A stretch of 64,000 bases of DNA. It comes from an uncultured Marinoscillum sp. GTDB lineage: Bacteria; Bacteroidota; Bacteroidia; Cytophagales; MED-G16. The position numbers and the translations under genes were made by a program. Numbering within the stretch: position 1 is the stretch's first letter; each line of letters starts with the position of its first letter. This document shows, piece after piece, positions 7,515 to 15,740 of the stretch. The stretch covers positions 1 to 64,000 of the forward strand of contig CABYXZ010000006.1 in NCBI GenBank assembly GCA_902523065.1, in the 5' to 3' direction. The notes under the pieces were generated by a model. That model ran no database searches. It had not been told where the DNA came from and worked only from the letters and a program-made list of their open reading frames with translations.

Positions 7515-8660
7515 ATGACAAAACTAACTAACTCATTTTCAATACTATTTCTATCTCTAATATTTGTCCAGTGCCAAAAAAACCCTACTATAGTAATTGA
7601 TTACAGGTGGAGTGAGGAGAGAGCCTGGCAGTGGCATAATGAAAACGGCTGGATGGTAGGATCAAACTTCAACCCTAGCACCTCAATTAATCAGCTAGAG
7701 TTCTGGCAGGAAGATACATACGATCCAGAGACAATCGAAAGAGAGTTAGAATGGAGTGCTGAGTTAGGTATGAATATGCACCGAGTTTATCTACACAACC
7801 TTCTATGGGACCAAGACTCTATTGGTTTTTTAGAGAGGATAGATAACTATCTAGACATATCAGATAGTAAAGGTATCAAAACACTCCTCGTTCTTCTAGA
7901 TGATGTATGGCACCCTATCCCTAAACTAGGCAAACAACCAGATCCTATCCCTTTTGTTCATAATTCTGGCTGGGTTCAAGCCCCTGGTGCAGAAATATTA
8001 GGGGATAGCTCTAGACACGATGAAGTCAAAAATTATATCAAAGGTATCCTGACTCATTTCGCAGAAGATAAACGTGTTATTGGATGGGACTTATATAATG
8101 AACCCGATAATGTATCTCCTAACTACCCGAGGTATCCAGATAGAGGACCAGAGGTAAGAGATAAACATATATATTCACTATCTCTACTTAAAAAGACATT
8201 TAAGTGGGCAAGAGAAGTAAACCCATCTCAGCCACTGACTGTCGGCTTGTGGAAGGATCCGGTGACTTGGAGTAATATAGATAGCCTCTCTCCAATAGAT
8301 AGATTTGTTATTTCTAACTCAGACGTTATTTCTTTCCACGCGTACGGTAACCTAAAGGAGACTAGGAAGAAGATAGAAGACCTTGAGCAGTTAAATAGGC
8401 CTCTTCTATGTACAGAGTATCTGGCCAGAGGAGAGCAGAACACATTCCAGATAATGCTACCTCTCTTCAAGGAGAAGGAAATCGCAGCTGTCAACTGGGG
8501 ATTTGTTGCAGGGAAGACAAATACTGCGTTCCCGTGGTCTTCATGGCAAGTTGAATTCGATTCATTACCAAAGATCTGGCATCATGACATATACTTACCA
8601 GATAAAACTCCTTATGATGAGAAGGAAATAGCTTTCTTGAAAAATATTTTATCAAACTAA
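7515..8660 (+). CDS. GH5-like (cellulase-family) glycoside hydrolase lipoprotein
   Basis: A protein of 381 residues with lipobox FVQC (Cys20). It has a TIM-barrel glycosidase of clan A type: WDLYNEPDN places the probable acid/base at Glu196, and LLCTEYLARG places the probable nucleophile at Glu301, with SFHAYG (His275) just before it as in GH5-type enzymes. The N-terminal NENGWMVGSNFNPST is common to the bacterial cellulase-family lipoproteins often named 1,4-beta-xylanase. Substrate cannot be read from sequence; beta-mannan, xylan or beta-glucan are possible. It follows the DUF5916 gene closely and precedes an esterase, which suggests joint work on a substituted polysaccharide. Confidence 0.8.
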   Translation: MTKLTNSFSILFLSLIFVQCQKNPTIVIDYRWSEERAWQWHNENGWMVGSNFNPSTSINQLEFWQEDTYDPETIERELEWSAELGMNMHRVYLHNLLWDQDSIGFLERIDNYLDISDSKGIKTLLVLLDDVWHPIPKLGKQPDPIPFVHNSGWVQAPGAEILGDSSRHDEVKNYIKGILTHFAEDKRVIGWDLYNEPDNVSPNYPRYPDRGPEVRDKHIYSLSLLKKTFKWAREVNPSQPLTVGLWKDPVTWSNIDSLSPIDRFVISNSDVISFHAYGNLKETRKKIEDLEQLNRPLLCTEYLARGEQNTFQIMLPLFKEKEIAAVNWGFVAGKTNTAFPWSSWQVEFDSLPKIWHHDIYLPDKTPYDEKEIAFLKNILSN

Positions 8661-8673
8661 TTTTTATTATGCT

Positions 8674-9612
8674 ATGAAGTTGTTCTTTACAATAAAATTT
8701 TATTTCGTAAGCTTTTGTATAGTTTACGCACAGAAAGAGATAATTCTGCTCTATCCAGAAGGAGTAAAATGCACAAATAATTTACCCGCTGAAATAGACT
8801 ATGATCAAGACGGAAGGATTTTCAAGAAAGTTGTGGAGCCTGAAATCTGGTACTACCCCACATCCTTAAATAAAAAAAATAAACCTGCTGTTCTTGTAAT
8901 TCCTGGTGGTGGATACTACGGAATTTGGTTTGATAAAGAGGGAATAGAAGTCGCCAAATGGCTTAACTCATTAGGGATTTCAGCCTTTGTTTTAAAGCAT
9001 AGAGTACCTCATTGGGAATCAAAAAGTTGTAGAAGTAAAGTAGCTCTAAATGATGCAAAAAGATCAATTAGAATCATTAGAGAAAATGCTAAAAAATGGG
9101 AAATAAATGTAAAAAATATTGGTGTTCTAGGTTTTTCAGCTGGTGGACACTTAGCATCCACTTTATCAACTCATCATGATAACGGATTATATGATTCTAA
9201 TTTACGGATTGATAAAATTAGTTGTCGTCCAGATTTTTCAATTTTGGTCTATCCAGTTATAACAATGCAAGATACACCTTACACGCACAATGGGACGAAA
9301 GAAAATTTATTGGGTAAAAAGCCATCTAAAGATTCAATAAATTTTTTTTCTAATGAACTGCAAGTTAAGGAAGATACTCCCCCAGCGATATTAATTCATA
9401 CAAATCAAGATACTGGAGTTCCTCCAGAAAATAGTATTCAATATTATTTGGCATTGAGAAAAAATAATATTCCAGCAGCACTTCATATATGGGAAGGAGG
9501 CCCTCATGGATTAGGTCTAGCAAAAAATTATGATGGTTCATTTAAAAATTGGCCTGAGACAGTTGAGAGATGGATGGTTGAGAGAGCAATATTAACCTAC
9601 TCACAAAATTAA
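8674..9612 (+). CDS. Secreted alpha/beta hydrolase, acetylxylan-esterase-like
   Basis: A protein of 312 residues with signal peptide (cleavage near VYAQ, ~20). The alpha/beta-hydrolase fold shows an oxyanion segment IPGGGYYG (77-83), the nucleophile elbow GFSAGG with Ser155, an acid in HTNQD (Asp246) and His278 in GGPHGLG. This layout is that of the BD-FAE/acetylxylan esterase group that deacetylates plant or algal polysaccharides. It lies 13 bases after the GH5-like glycosidase, so esterase plus glycosidase action on the same glycan is likely. The Ser-Asp-His triad is complete. Confidence 0.8.
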   Translation: MKLFFTIKFYFVSFCIVYAQKEIILLYPEGVKCTNNLPAEIDYDQDGRIFKKVVEPEIWYYPTSLNKKNKPAVLVIPGGGYYGIWFDKEGIEVAKWLNSLGISAFVLKHRVPHWESKSCRSKVALNDAKRSIRIIRENAKKWEINVKNIGVLGFSAGGHLASTLSTHHDNGLYDSNLRIDKISCRPDFSILVYPVITMQDTPYTHNGTKENLLGKKPSKDSINFFSNELQVKEDTPPAILIHTNQDTGVPPENSIQYYLALRKNNIPAALHIWEGGPHGLGLAKNYDGSFKNWPETVERWMVERAILTYSQN

Positions 9613-9647
9613 AATAATAAAATTTTATATTCTAGGTCAAATTAAAT

Positions 9648-10208
9648 TTAACCAATTTTAGTAGTATCTACACTTATATTGAGTTGCTCCTCAAATGATT
9701 CTATTGTTGAGTTTTTGAAATCTTCTAGCTGTCTTTTTAATTCTTTTTTAAAGTTTTTAATGAACTCATCACTGGATAGATTTTTCAAATTCTTATTAAT
9801 TTCATCAATCTTTTTGTCGACAATCCTAAGTTCTAAATCTTTGATTTTAAGAATTTCATCAACAGACTTTTTTAAATCTGAGATTTTCTCATGTTCCTCT
9901 TTAAGTTTCGATCTATACTCATTCTCTAGTTCATCTAAATAGTTTTTATTTTCTTTTAATAATTGGTCAACTGAGTTAGAAAAATTATCTTCAAAATCCT
10001 TATTAATTTTTTGAATCTCTTTCAGCAAAAGATCAATTTGTTTTTCGAGAATTTCATCTTTTTTATCATTTAGAATATTTCCAATATCAGTACCTTGAGA
10101 CTTAGGATTTATTTTATTTAATAATGAGTTTCCCTTTTCTTTTTCCTGAGACAAGGAAATAAATGGAATTAATGCTGATATAAAAAATATAAATACTTTG
10201 TTTCTCAT
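9648..10208 (-). CDS. Secreted coiled-coil protein, unknown
   Basis: A protein of 186 residues with a signal peptide (cleavage near ISLSQ, ~21). Almost the entire mature part is Lys/Glu/Ile/Leu-rich with heptad-like spacing from about residue 45 to 170, predicting a long periplasmic coiled coil. It lacks cysteine and recognisable catalytic motifs. It follows the metallophosphoesterase gene by 34 bases on the same strand, so it may be the last gene of that operon. I do not recognise the family. Confidence 0.65.
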   Translation of the reverse strand: MRNKVFIFFISALIPFISLSQEKEKGNSLLNKINPKSQGTDIGNILNDKKDEILEKQIDLLLKEIQKINKDFEDNFSNSVDQLLKENKNYLDELENEYRSKLKEEHEKISDLKKSVDEILKIKDLELRIVDKKIDEINKNLKNLSSDEFIKNFKKELKRQLEDFKNSTIESFEEQLNISVDTTKIG

Positions 10209-10242
10209 AATTTGTTCATTTAGGTTAGTTTGATTAAATATT

Positions 10243-11901
10243 TTAGTCTTTTACAATTCTTATCGAGTGGTAATCTTTAAATTCCCTATCATATCTGTCT
10301 TTTACCATTACCTCAATTATATGGACTCCTTCGGTTAGACTTGTACCTATTTTACTTTGCCATAGATGAGTGGAGTTATTTGCCTCGTACATTCTTTTTA
10401 TAAGTGGGTAGGATTTGTCTTTTAACTGAGAGTCATTTTCCCACGATTCCTTGATCTTTAAGGAATTGAAGTCATTAAACCTTTCATAAATTAAAGAATA
10501 AAAAGGGTCTTTTTTACTTACTTGATCCATTTTTACCCATTCTGTTTCACCTAATACTCTAAAACTTAATTCTGATTGTTCACTACCATTAAAGAAATTA
10601 ACCGTAATTGGAGTTGAGGAGCTCTCTTCTTCCTTTACCCCCCTAGGAGTGTGTATGTTCATTCTATAGTCCTCTGGCTTACCAGATACTTTCCAGTCAA
10701 TTATATACTGAGTTCCATTAAAAGTGATATATGAGTATCCATTAGGTGTTCCATCTCTCATCATAGTGAGAGGTATATCGTTTTCATCTCTTACCCCATT
10801 CCACCAGTTTCCAGACGTAGTTCCAACATTAAAATGGTGGTGCGGTACTTCGCCCTGCCAGTGGGAAGATTCTTCATGAAAAAATGTATTGTTTTGGGTA
10901 TGTGAGTGAGCAGATATTGATAATGTATTTGGAAATTCACTTAGCAGACTAAATAATTCTTTCTGATCACTTTCTCTAAATCTTTCGTGTTGTACAAGCG
11001 GAATGTGCATTGTAAGGACAATCAAATCATCTCTTGAAACTAGTTCAAGATAATTCCTAACAAATTCAATCTGATCAGGTCTTAAGCCTCCAACGTAACC
11101 TCGATCACCAACAGGATCATTCATAATAACGTTATCGACAACTATAAAATGAACATCACCATATACAAAAGCATAGTTTGGTGGTCCATATATCCTCTCA
11201 AAAGTTTCATCAGAGAGTTCGTCTCTGTCTGCTTGAAAGTTAACATCGTGGTTACCAAGGACGTTATACCAAGGAATACCAATCTTTGAGACAGCTTGGT
11301 TAATTGGTTCTAATAGATCGAGATTATCTCCAACAATATCACCCATAGTCATTCCAAACTCAACTCCTTTAACACCAACAAGCTCAGAAACTATATTTTC
11401 TGAAAAAAAATCAACCTCTTCAAGGCTATATGGTTGAGGGTCTCCGAAAACAATCATCTTAAAGTTTGATTTTCCATTCTCAGCATAGAGTGGAAAATTT
11501 ATGTTCTTCGGAAGAGGTCCAGTGGCATCTACCCCCTTAAAAGTAAAATTAGTTGGGGATCCATTAGGTTTATGAATATAATAGAATTGAGGTAAATTCA
11601 AATCATTAATTGGAGTCATCCAATTTCTAGGTTTAATTACAAAAACTATGGCATCATCAGATACTGGTATCTTATACCTACCATCTCTATCTGTCTTTAC
11701 TATTTCAACCCCATTTGAAACGTAAACATCAGGTATTCCTATCTCATTATTATCCATGGATAGGTTTTCATTTTCGTCATGATAAACATACCCTTTAGCA
11801 TATTGCTTTGTGTATGATAAGGTATTGTTAGGCTGAAAATGACCTAAGAAAGGTACTGTTGTCAACTGTAAAAAGAGTACAAGAGTAATTATAAAACTCA
11901 T
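10243..11901 (-). CDS. Calcineurin-like metallophosphoesterase with N- and C-terminal beta domains
   Basis: A protein of 552 residues with an N-terminal signal segment. It has the MetallophosN-Metallophos-MetallophosC layout. The N-terminal beta-sandwich contains AKGYVYHDENEN and TDRDGRYKIPV (35-80). The phosphoesterase core carries GDPQ (153-156), GDIVGDN (187-193), GNHD (216-219), MHIPL and SAHSHT, the metal ligands of the family. The C-terminal beta domain follows. Substrate is unknown; such secreted enzymes hydrolyse phosphomonoesters or phosphodiesters. Its ATG overlaps the stop of the upstream DUF2911 gene (ATGA), indicating translational coupling. Confidence 0.85.
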   Translation of the reverse strand: MSFIITLVLFLQLTTVPFLGHFQPNNTLSYTKQYAKGYVYHDENENLSMDNNEIGIPDVYVSNGVEIVKTDRDGRYKIPVSDDAIVFVIKPRNWMTPINDLNLPQFYYIHKPNGSPTNFTFKGVDATGPLPKNINFPLYAENGKSNFKMIVFGDPQPYSLEEVDFFSENIVSELVGVKGVEFGMTMGDIVGDNLDLLEPINQAVSKIGIPWYNVLGNHDVNFQADRDELSDETFERIYGPPNYAFVYGDVHFIVVDNVIMNDPVGDRGYVGGLRPDQIEFVRNYLELVSRDDLIVLTMHIPLVQHERFRESDQKELFSLLSEFPNTLSISAHSHTQNNTFFHEESSHWQGEVPHHHFNVGTTSGNWWNGVRDENDIPLTMMRDGTPNGYSYITFNGTQYIIDWKVSGKPEDYRMNIHTPRGVKEEESSSTPITVNFFNGSEQSELSFRVLGETEWVKMDQVSKKDPFYSLIYERFNDFNSLKIKESWENDSQLKDKSYPLIKRMYEANNSTHLWQSKIGTSLTEGVHIIEVMVKDRYDREFKDYHSIRIVKD

Positions 11902-12470
11902 ACCACAATTTTAAATTGAAAACTTACCTTTGTTTTCTCCCATTGTAGTGATATCTCCCCTATACCATCACCAATTTCATTGACTTCGTATCTAAGACTC
12001 TCAACATTTTCTTCTAGAGTTTCTGGAGTAACTGAAAATCTCAATACATCATGCTTTTCATCATACTCATCTTTTCCGTGCTGATCCCAATTAGAATTAA
12101 AAATTATTATCCACTCATCCTTACGCGGTATTGTAAAAAAACCATATTTACCCATCTTCAATAATTTATCATTTATTTTCAGGTCATAATCAGTCTCTAT
12201 CCATGTTGCATTATGAGCTCCAGACTGCCATACTTCATCAAATGCAAGAAGACCTCCAAAAATAATTCTATTTCTAACACTAGGTGATGAATAATCTATA
12301 TGAATATGAGCACCATTTATCATTTTCATAGAGAAAGTATGAGGACTTAGATTATTATTTGAGGTGTTAGCTGAGTTTGTAGATGAGTGGTGAGAGTGGT
12401 TATCATTTTTTTTAGATTGAGAACAATCAGTAAGTAAAAGAATCAAAAATATGAGATATAAATTCTTCAT
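11898..12470 (-). CDS. DUF2911 lipoprotein
   Basis: A protein of 190 residues with lipobox LTDC (Cys16) and a His/Ser/Asn-rich linker. The DUF2911 fold is marked by YSSPSVRNR, FDEVWQSGAHNATWIETD and GKYGFFTIP. DUF2911 proteins are secreted or anchored in Bacteroidota and their role is not known. The gene lies 16 bases after the MerC-like gene and overlaps the metallophosphoesterase by 4 bases, so the three genes form an operon. A second DUF2911 protein with an added helical tail lies at 24713-25573. Confidence 0.85.
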   Translation of the reverse strand: MKNLYLIFLILLLTDCSQSKKNDNHSHHSSTNSANTSNNNLSPHTFSMKMINGAHIHIDYSSPSVRNRIIFGGLLAFDEVWQSGAHNATWIETDYDLKINDKLLKMGKYGFFTIPRKDEWIIIFNSNWDQHGKDEYDEKHDVLRFSVTPETLEENVESLRYEVNEIGDGIGEISLQWEKTKVSFQFKIVV

Positions 12471-12486
12471 TACCTAAAATTAAAAT

Positions 12487-12882
12487 TTATCCTTTATTAT
12501 CAAGCACTCTCTCTTCGTCTGCACACTGACAATATTTTCTATTATAGATATGTAAAAATGCAAGAGAAAAGCCAGAAGCATAAGTTAATATCTCAGGTAG
12601 GTGAAATAATTCTAATTCTTCACTAATAAGCAAAAAAGCAAGAACTGTCCAAGATAAATACAATAGGATTTTAACATTTAGGCTTGAAGAGTTTTGAACA
12701 GACCGATATATGGCAAGAAAAGAAAGAGATAAAAATAAAAAGTTAAGAGGTTGCCACCACCCAGGAATTGTTGATAGATGTGCCTGAGAAATAAAAAGAA
12801 AAGGAGTTAAAAAACAGTGTAACATACATAGCGAACTAAATGTAACGCCTAGATAATCTGAATTTAATTTTAATGCTTTCAT
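12487..12882 (-). CDS. MerC-domain membrane protein
   Basis: A protein of 131 residues with four membrane segments. Cys19 and Cys23 in SLCMLHCFLTP match the metal-binding segment of MerC-type proteins, which in mercury operons carry Hg(II) across the inner membrane. The C-terminal CQC (near residues 118-122) adds two cysteines. No other mercury-resistance gene is nearby, and MerC-like proteins of marine Bacteroidota are often found without mer operons, so the substrate may be another soft metal. First gene of the operon with DUF2911 and the phosphoesterase; a promoter box lies 19 bases upstream. Confidence 0.8.
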   Translation of the reverse strand: MKALKLNSDYLGVTFSSLCMLHCFLTPFLFISQAHLSTIPGWWQPLNFLFLSLSFLAIYRSVQNSSSLNVKILLYLSWTVLAFLLISEELELFHLPEILTYASGFSLAFLHIYNRKYCQCADEERVLDNKG

Positions 12883-12901
12883 TTTGATTTTTTTGGAACA
12901 T

Positions 12902-12909
12902 CAAAATTA
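12902..12909 (-). promoter_or_regulatory. Possible -7 promoter box TAATTTTG
   Basis: A TAnnTTTG match 19 bases before the MerC-like gene ATG. No clear -33 element was identified, so this is a weak call. Confidence 0.35.
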
Positions 12910-12945
12910 TAGAAAACAAAAAATTTTATGATCTAAAAATGGAAT

Positions 12946-14085
12946 TTATTTTACAAAAAATTTAAAAACAGTATTTGATTTATATACGTCTCCTGGCTTT
13001 AGTATAACAGATGGAAAATTTTCTTGGTTAGGAGAATCTGGATAGTACTGAGTCTCGAGACAAAAACCTGACCTTAACTCATAATACCCCTCTTTCTTAG
13101 ACTTAAGAGTTCCATCAAGAAAATTTCCAGAATAAAATTGAAGCCCAGGAAGATCAGAATACACATCAAGTACTCTACCACTCTCATAATGATAAGCACT
13201 AGCAACTGATCTTAATCCATTATTCTGATTATTTATTACCCAGCAGTGGTCATATCCTTTACCAAATTCAATCTGCTTATTATTTGTATCTATATCTTGA
13301 CCAATTAGTTTTGATTTTCTAAAATCAAAAGGTGACCCAAGAACACTTCTTATTTCTCCAGTAGGTATAAGAGTCTCATCAACTGGAAGAAAAGCGTCAG
13401 CGTTTATTTTAATTTGATGATCTAAAATGTCTTCACTAAAATCTCCAGATAAATTAAAATAAGAATGTTGAGTTAAATTGATTATAGTTTTTTGATCAGT
13501 AACTGCTTCATATCCAACACTTAATTCATCTTTATTATTTAGAGTATAAGTCACTTTTACATCCAAATTTCCAGGATATCCCTCCTCCATGTGTTTACTT
13601 AAATAGGTTAATTCTAATGATACATTTCTATCATCTATAATTTCTTTAGGGTTCCACACTACTTTGTGAAATCCCATTAAACCTCCGTGAAGATGGTTTG
13701 GAGCATTGTTAATATCTAACTTATAAGTTTTATTATCTAATTGAAAAGTTCCATTAGCAATTCTATTTCCATACCTTCCAATTAGTGCACCAAAAAAAGG
13801 GTTTTCATCCTCATACGGAGGAAGACTATTGAACCCTAGGACAATATCCTGATATTTCCCGTTTCTATCCTTTGCTTTTAATGAGGTAATAATGCCACCA
13901 TAGTTAATAATAGAAACTTCCATCCCGTTTTCATTACTTAGAACATATTGATAAATGGTAATATTATCCGCTGTAGTTCCAAATTCTTTCTTCTCTATTT
14001 TTAATTGGTTCATAAAATTTTTATTTGTGGAACACTGAAAAAATAAAATTGATATAAAAATTAATTTTAAACTTAAAGTTTTCAT
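12946..14085 (-). CDS. galM: Aldose 1-epimerase (galactose mutarotase), lipoprotein
   Basis: A protein of 379 residues. It interconverts alpha and beta anomers of galactose/glucose. The family landmarks are present: FNSLPPYEDENPFFGALIGR, NHLHGG (substrate-binding His), LTQHSYFNLSG (catalytic His) and CLETQYYPDSPNQ with the catalytic Glu. The start at 14085 gives a lipoprotein signal (MKTLSLKLIFISILFFQC), so this copy acts outside the cytoplasm, as in many Bacteroidota. An in-frame start five codons upstream is less likely. It stands alone, divergent from the YWKNG-repeat lipoprotein. Confidence 0.9.
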   Translation of the reverse strand: MKTLSLKLIFISILFFQCSTNKNFMNQLKIEKKEFGTTADNITIYQYVLSNENGMEVSIINYGGIITSLKAKDRNGKYQDIVLGFNSLPPYEDENPFFGALIGRYGNRIANGTFQLDNKTYKLDINNAPNHLHGGLMGFHKVVWNPKEIIDDRNVSLELTYLSKHMEEGYPGNLDVKVTYTLNNKDELSVGYEAVTDQKTIINLTQHSYFNLSGDFSEDILDHQIKINADAFLPVDETLIPTGEIRSVLGSPFDFRKSKLIGQDIDTNNKQIEFGKGYDHCWVINNQNNGLRSVASAYHYESGRVLDVYSDLPGLQFYSGNFLDGTLKSKKEGYYELRSGFCLETQYYPDSPNQENFPSVILKPGDVYKSNTVFKFFVK

Positions 14086-14174
14086 ATCATAAAAAAACAA
14101 TAGAAATTTTAATATTTTACTAATATATGATGACTTTTTTTTTGATAATTTATTATTTTCGAAAAAAAGAAATT

Positions 14175-15260
14175 ATGAAAAAGACCTTACTATTAATATT
14201 ATCAATTTTTATTGCTGTCAGTTGTGGTGAAGAAGGTGACTCTGTTAGTGCAAGAAAAGAATTTATACCTGACAAAGACGTTTACATTGGTGGTTATATT
14301 AATAACTCCTCAGGTCAACAAATTGCTTGTTACTGGAAAAATGGAGTAAGATTTGATCTTGGCGAAGGCGAAGTGTCTGACCTTGTTGTTGTAGAAGGTA
14401 AAGTTTATGCGGTAGGATACAATTTTGGAGGAAACGCATCTTATTGGGTTGATAACGAGCAATTTGAGCTCGAGGGAACTGGTAATGCTGAAGCATATGC
14501 AATAGCTGTACACGATGGCGATGTGTATACAGCTGGGAGAGATAACGGTGCTGCTTACTGGAAAAATACAAAAAAAAATAAATTATCAGGAGGAGATTCA
14601 TCCGGGTATGGTATAGCTGTTAAAGATAATGGAAATGTATTTGTTGGGGGATACTACATGAATAACCACCACTTCGTTATTCCTGCTTATTGGAAAAATG
14701 GAGCAAGAACTAATTTAAGTAGACCATCTGGAGGAGATGGAGAGGTATTAGATGTAGAAGTATCCAATAATGGAACAATGTATTATTTTGGAATGAGTAT
14801 GGCACCTAATAATATGTTAGGCTATCTCCCTAAAGCTTCGTACTGGAAAGCTAATGGAAATAGAACAGACATGCCAAATGGTGGAGGATGGCAAAAAGGA
14901 ATTTACGGAGGTGAAGGAAACGGTGGGTATGTTGAAGGAGATATGGTTTATGTTGCAGGAAAGGTTGATTGGATAGCTGAAGTTGATGATGAAGGTAAAG
15001 ATATACCTGGAACAGGAGGAACCTATGCTCATTACTGGATGAACGGAACAAAAGTAGATTTACCAGGAGGAGTTTTCAATAATTATTGGGTCAGTACGGC
15101 ATATGATATCGCTGTAAAAGCCGGTTTCGTAGTTGTTGCAGGTGATGTTGCATCAGAAAGTCAGACTCAAGTTCCTGCGGCATGGGTAAATGAGCAATTG
15201 ATTCATCTTGAAGGAGAAGACACCCACGGTGTAGCAAAAGCTGTATATATTACTGATTAA
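14175..15260 (+). CDS. YWKNG-repeat propeller-like lipoprotein
   Basis: A protein of 361 residues with lipobox AVSC near residue 16; the ATG at 14175 is preferred over one 16 codons upstream because it places the signal peptide correctly. The mature part has about seven repeats built on VYxxGY....ACYWKNGVRxDL followed by AYAIAVHDGDVYTAG-type strands. This suggests a beta-propeller with one blade per roughly 45 residues. Similar YWKNG repeats occur in many Bacteroidota surface proteins with no known function. Codon use and composition are richer in Gly and less AT-rich than neighbours. Confidence 0.75.
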   Translation: MKKTLLLILSIFIAVSCGEEGDSVSARKEFIPDKDVYIGGYINNSSGQQIACYWKNGVRFDLGEGEVSDLVVVEGKVYAVGYNFGGNASYWVDNEQFELEGTGNAEAYAIAVHDGDVYTAGRDNGAAYWKNTKKNKLSGGDSSGYGIAVKDNGNVFVGGYYMNNHHFVIPAYWKNGARTNLSRPSGGDGEVLDVEVSNNGTMYYFGMSMAPNNMLGYLPKASYWKANGNRTDMPNGGGWQKGIYGGEGNGGYVEGDMVYVAGKVDWIAEVDDEGKDIPGTGGTYAHYWMNGTKVDLPGGVFNNYWVSTAYDIAVKAGFVVVAGDVASESQTQVPAAWVNEQLIHLEGEDTHGVAKAVYITD

Positions 15261-15265
15261 TTTTA

Positions 15266-15709
15266 TTAAGAGAAATTTATAATTGTTTCTTTTTTATTAT
15301 TGAAACTAATTACATCATTTTTATTTCTTCCAACTAGCAGCTTTCCTATTGGAGATAATTCTGATATCAACATAACATTATTACTCATTATTTTGTGTTT
15401 ACCTAAACCAATTCCAATAAAATAAAAAAATCTATCGGTTTGAACCAAAGACCCATTTCCGATCACTGATTTTTTAGATAGATCGAGAGTTTCAATAACT
15501 TTTTGTTGTTTTAATTGAAGAGAATAGTTTTGATATAACTTATCATATTCAGACTGCATCAAGGCTCTGCTTGTCTCGTGTTTATCTCCTGCACTACTTT
15601 TTGTTAAACTATTTTTTTCATTTTTAATAGAATCTAGCTCCTCCTCCAATAATTTTATATTCTCCTTTATCAGGGACAATATATATTCAACTACTACCCC
15701 TTTTTCCAT
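15266..15709 (-). CDS. GreA/GreB C-terminal-like protein
   Basis: A protein of 147 residues. It has an N-terminal helical coil (about 8-75) with DKHETSRALMQSEYDK, then a small beta domain (about 85-145) with GSLVQTDRFFYFIGIGLGK and ELSPIGKLLVGRNKND. That pattern matches the GreA/GreB-like proteins of Bacteroidota, often mislabelled as 3-oxoacyl-ACP synthase. In Gre factors such domains bind RNA polymerase; the effect of this stand-alone protein is unknown. It follows the VPS10 gene by 31 bases, so it may be the last gene of that operon. It lacks a signal peptide and acts in the cytoplasm. Confidence 0.75.
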   Translation of the reverse strand: MEKGVVVEYILSLIKENIKLLEEELDSIKNEKNSLTKSSAGDKHETSRALMQSEYDKLYQNYSLQLKQQKVIETLDLSKKSVIGNGSLVQTDRFFYFIGIGLGKHKIMSNNVMLISELSPIGKLLVGRNKNDVISFNNKKETIINFS

Positions 15710-15740
15710 AAAGAATATTACTTTTTAGGTTTTACATGAA

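Noticed and set aside
9612..9648. Terminator GGTCAAATT/AATTTAACC
   Set aside because: Loop of one base and a mismatch; no clear T run.
9679..9942. Plus-strand Ser/Phe/Leu-rich frame
   Set aside because: Complement of the Lys/Glu-rich coiled-coil gene; composition explained by it.
12487..12882. Mercury resistance operon
   Set aside because: MerC-like protein only; no MerA, MerR or MerP nearby.
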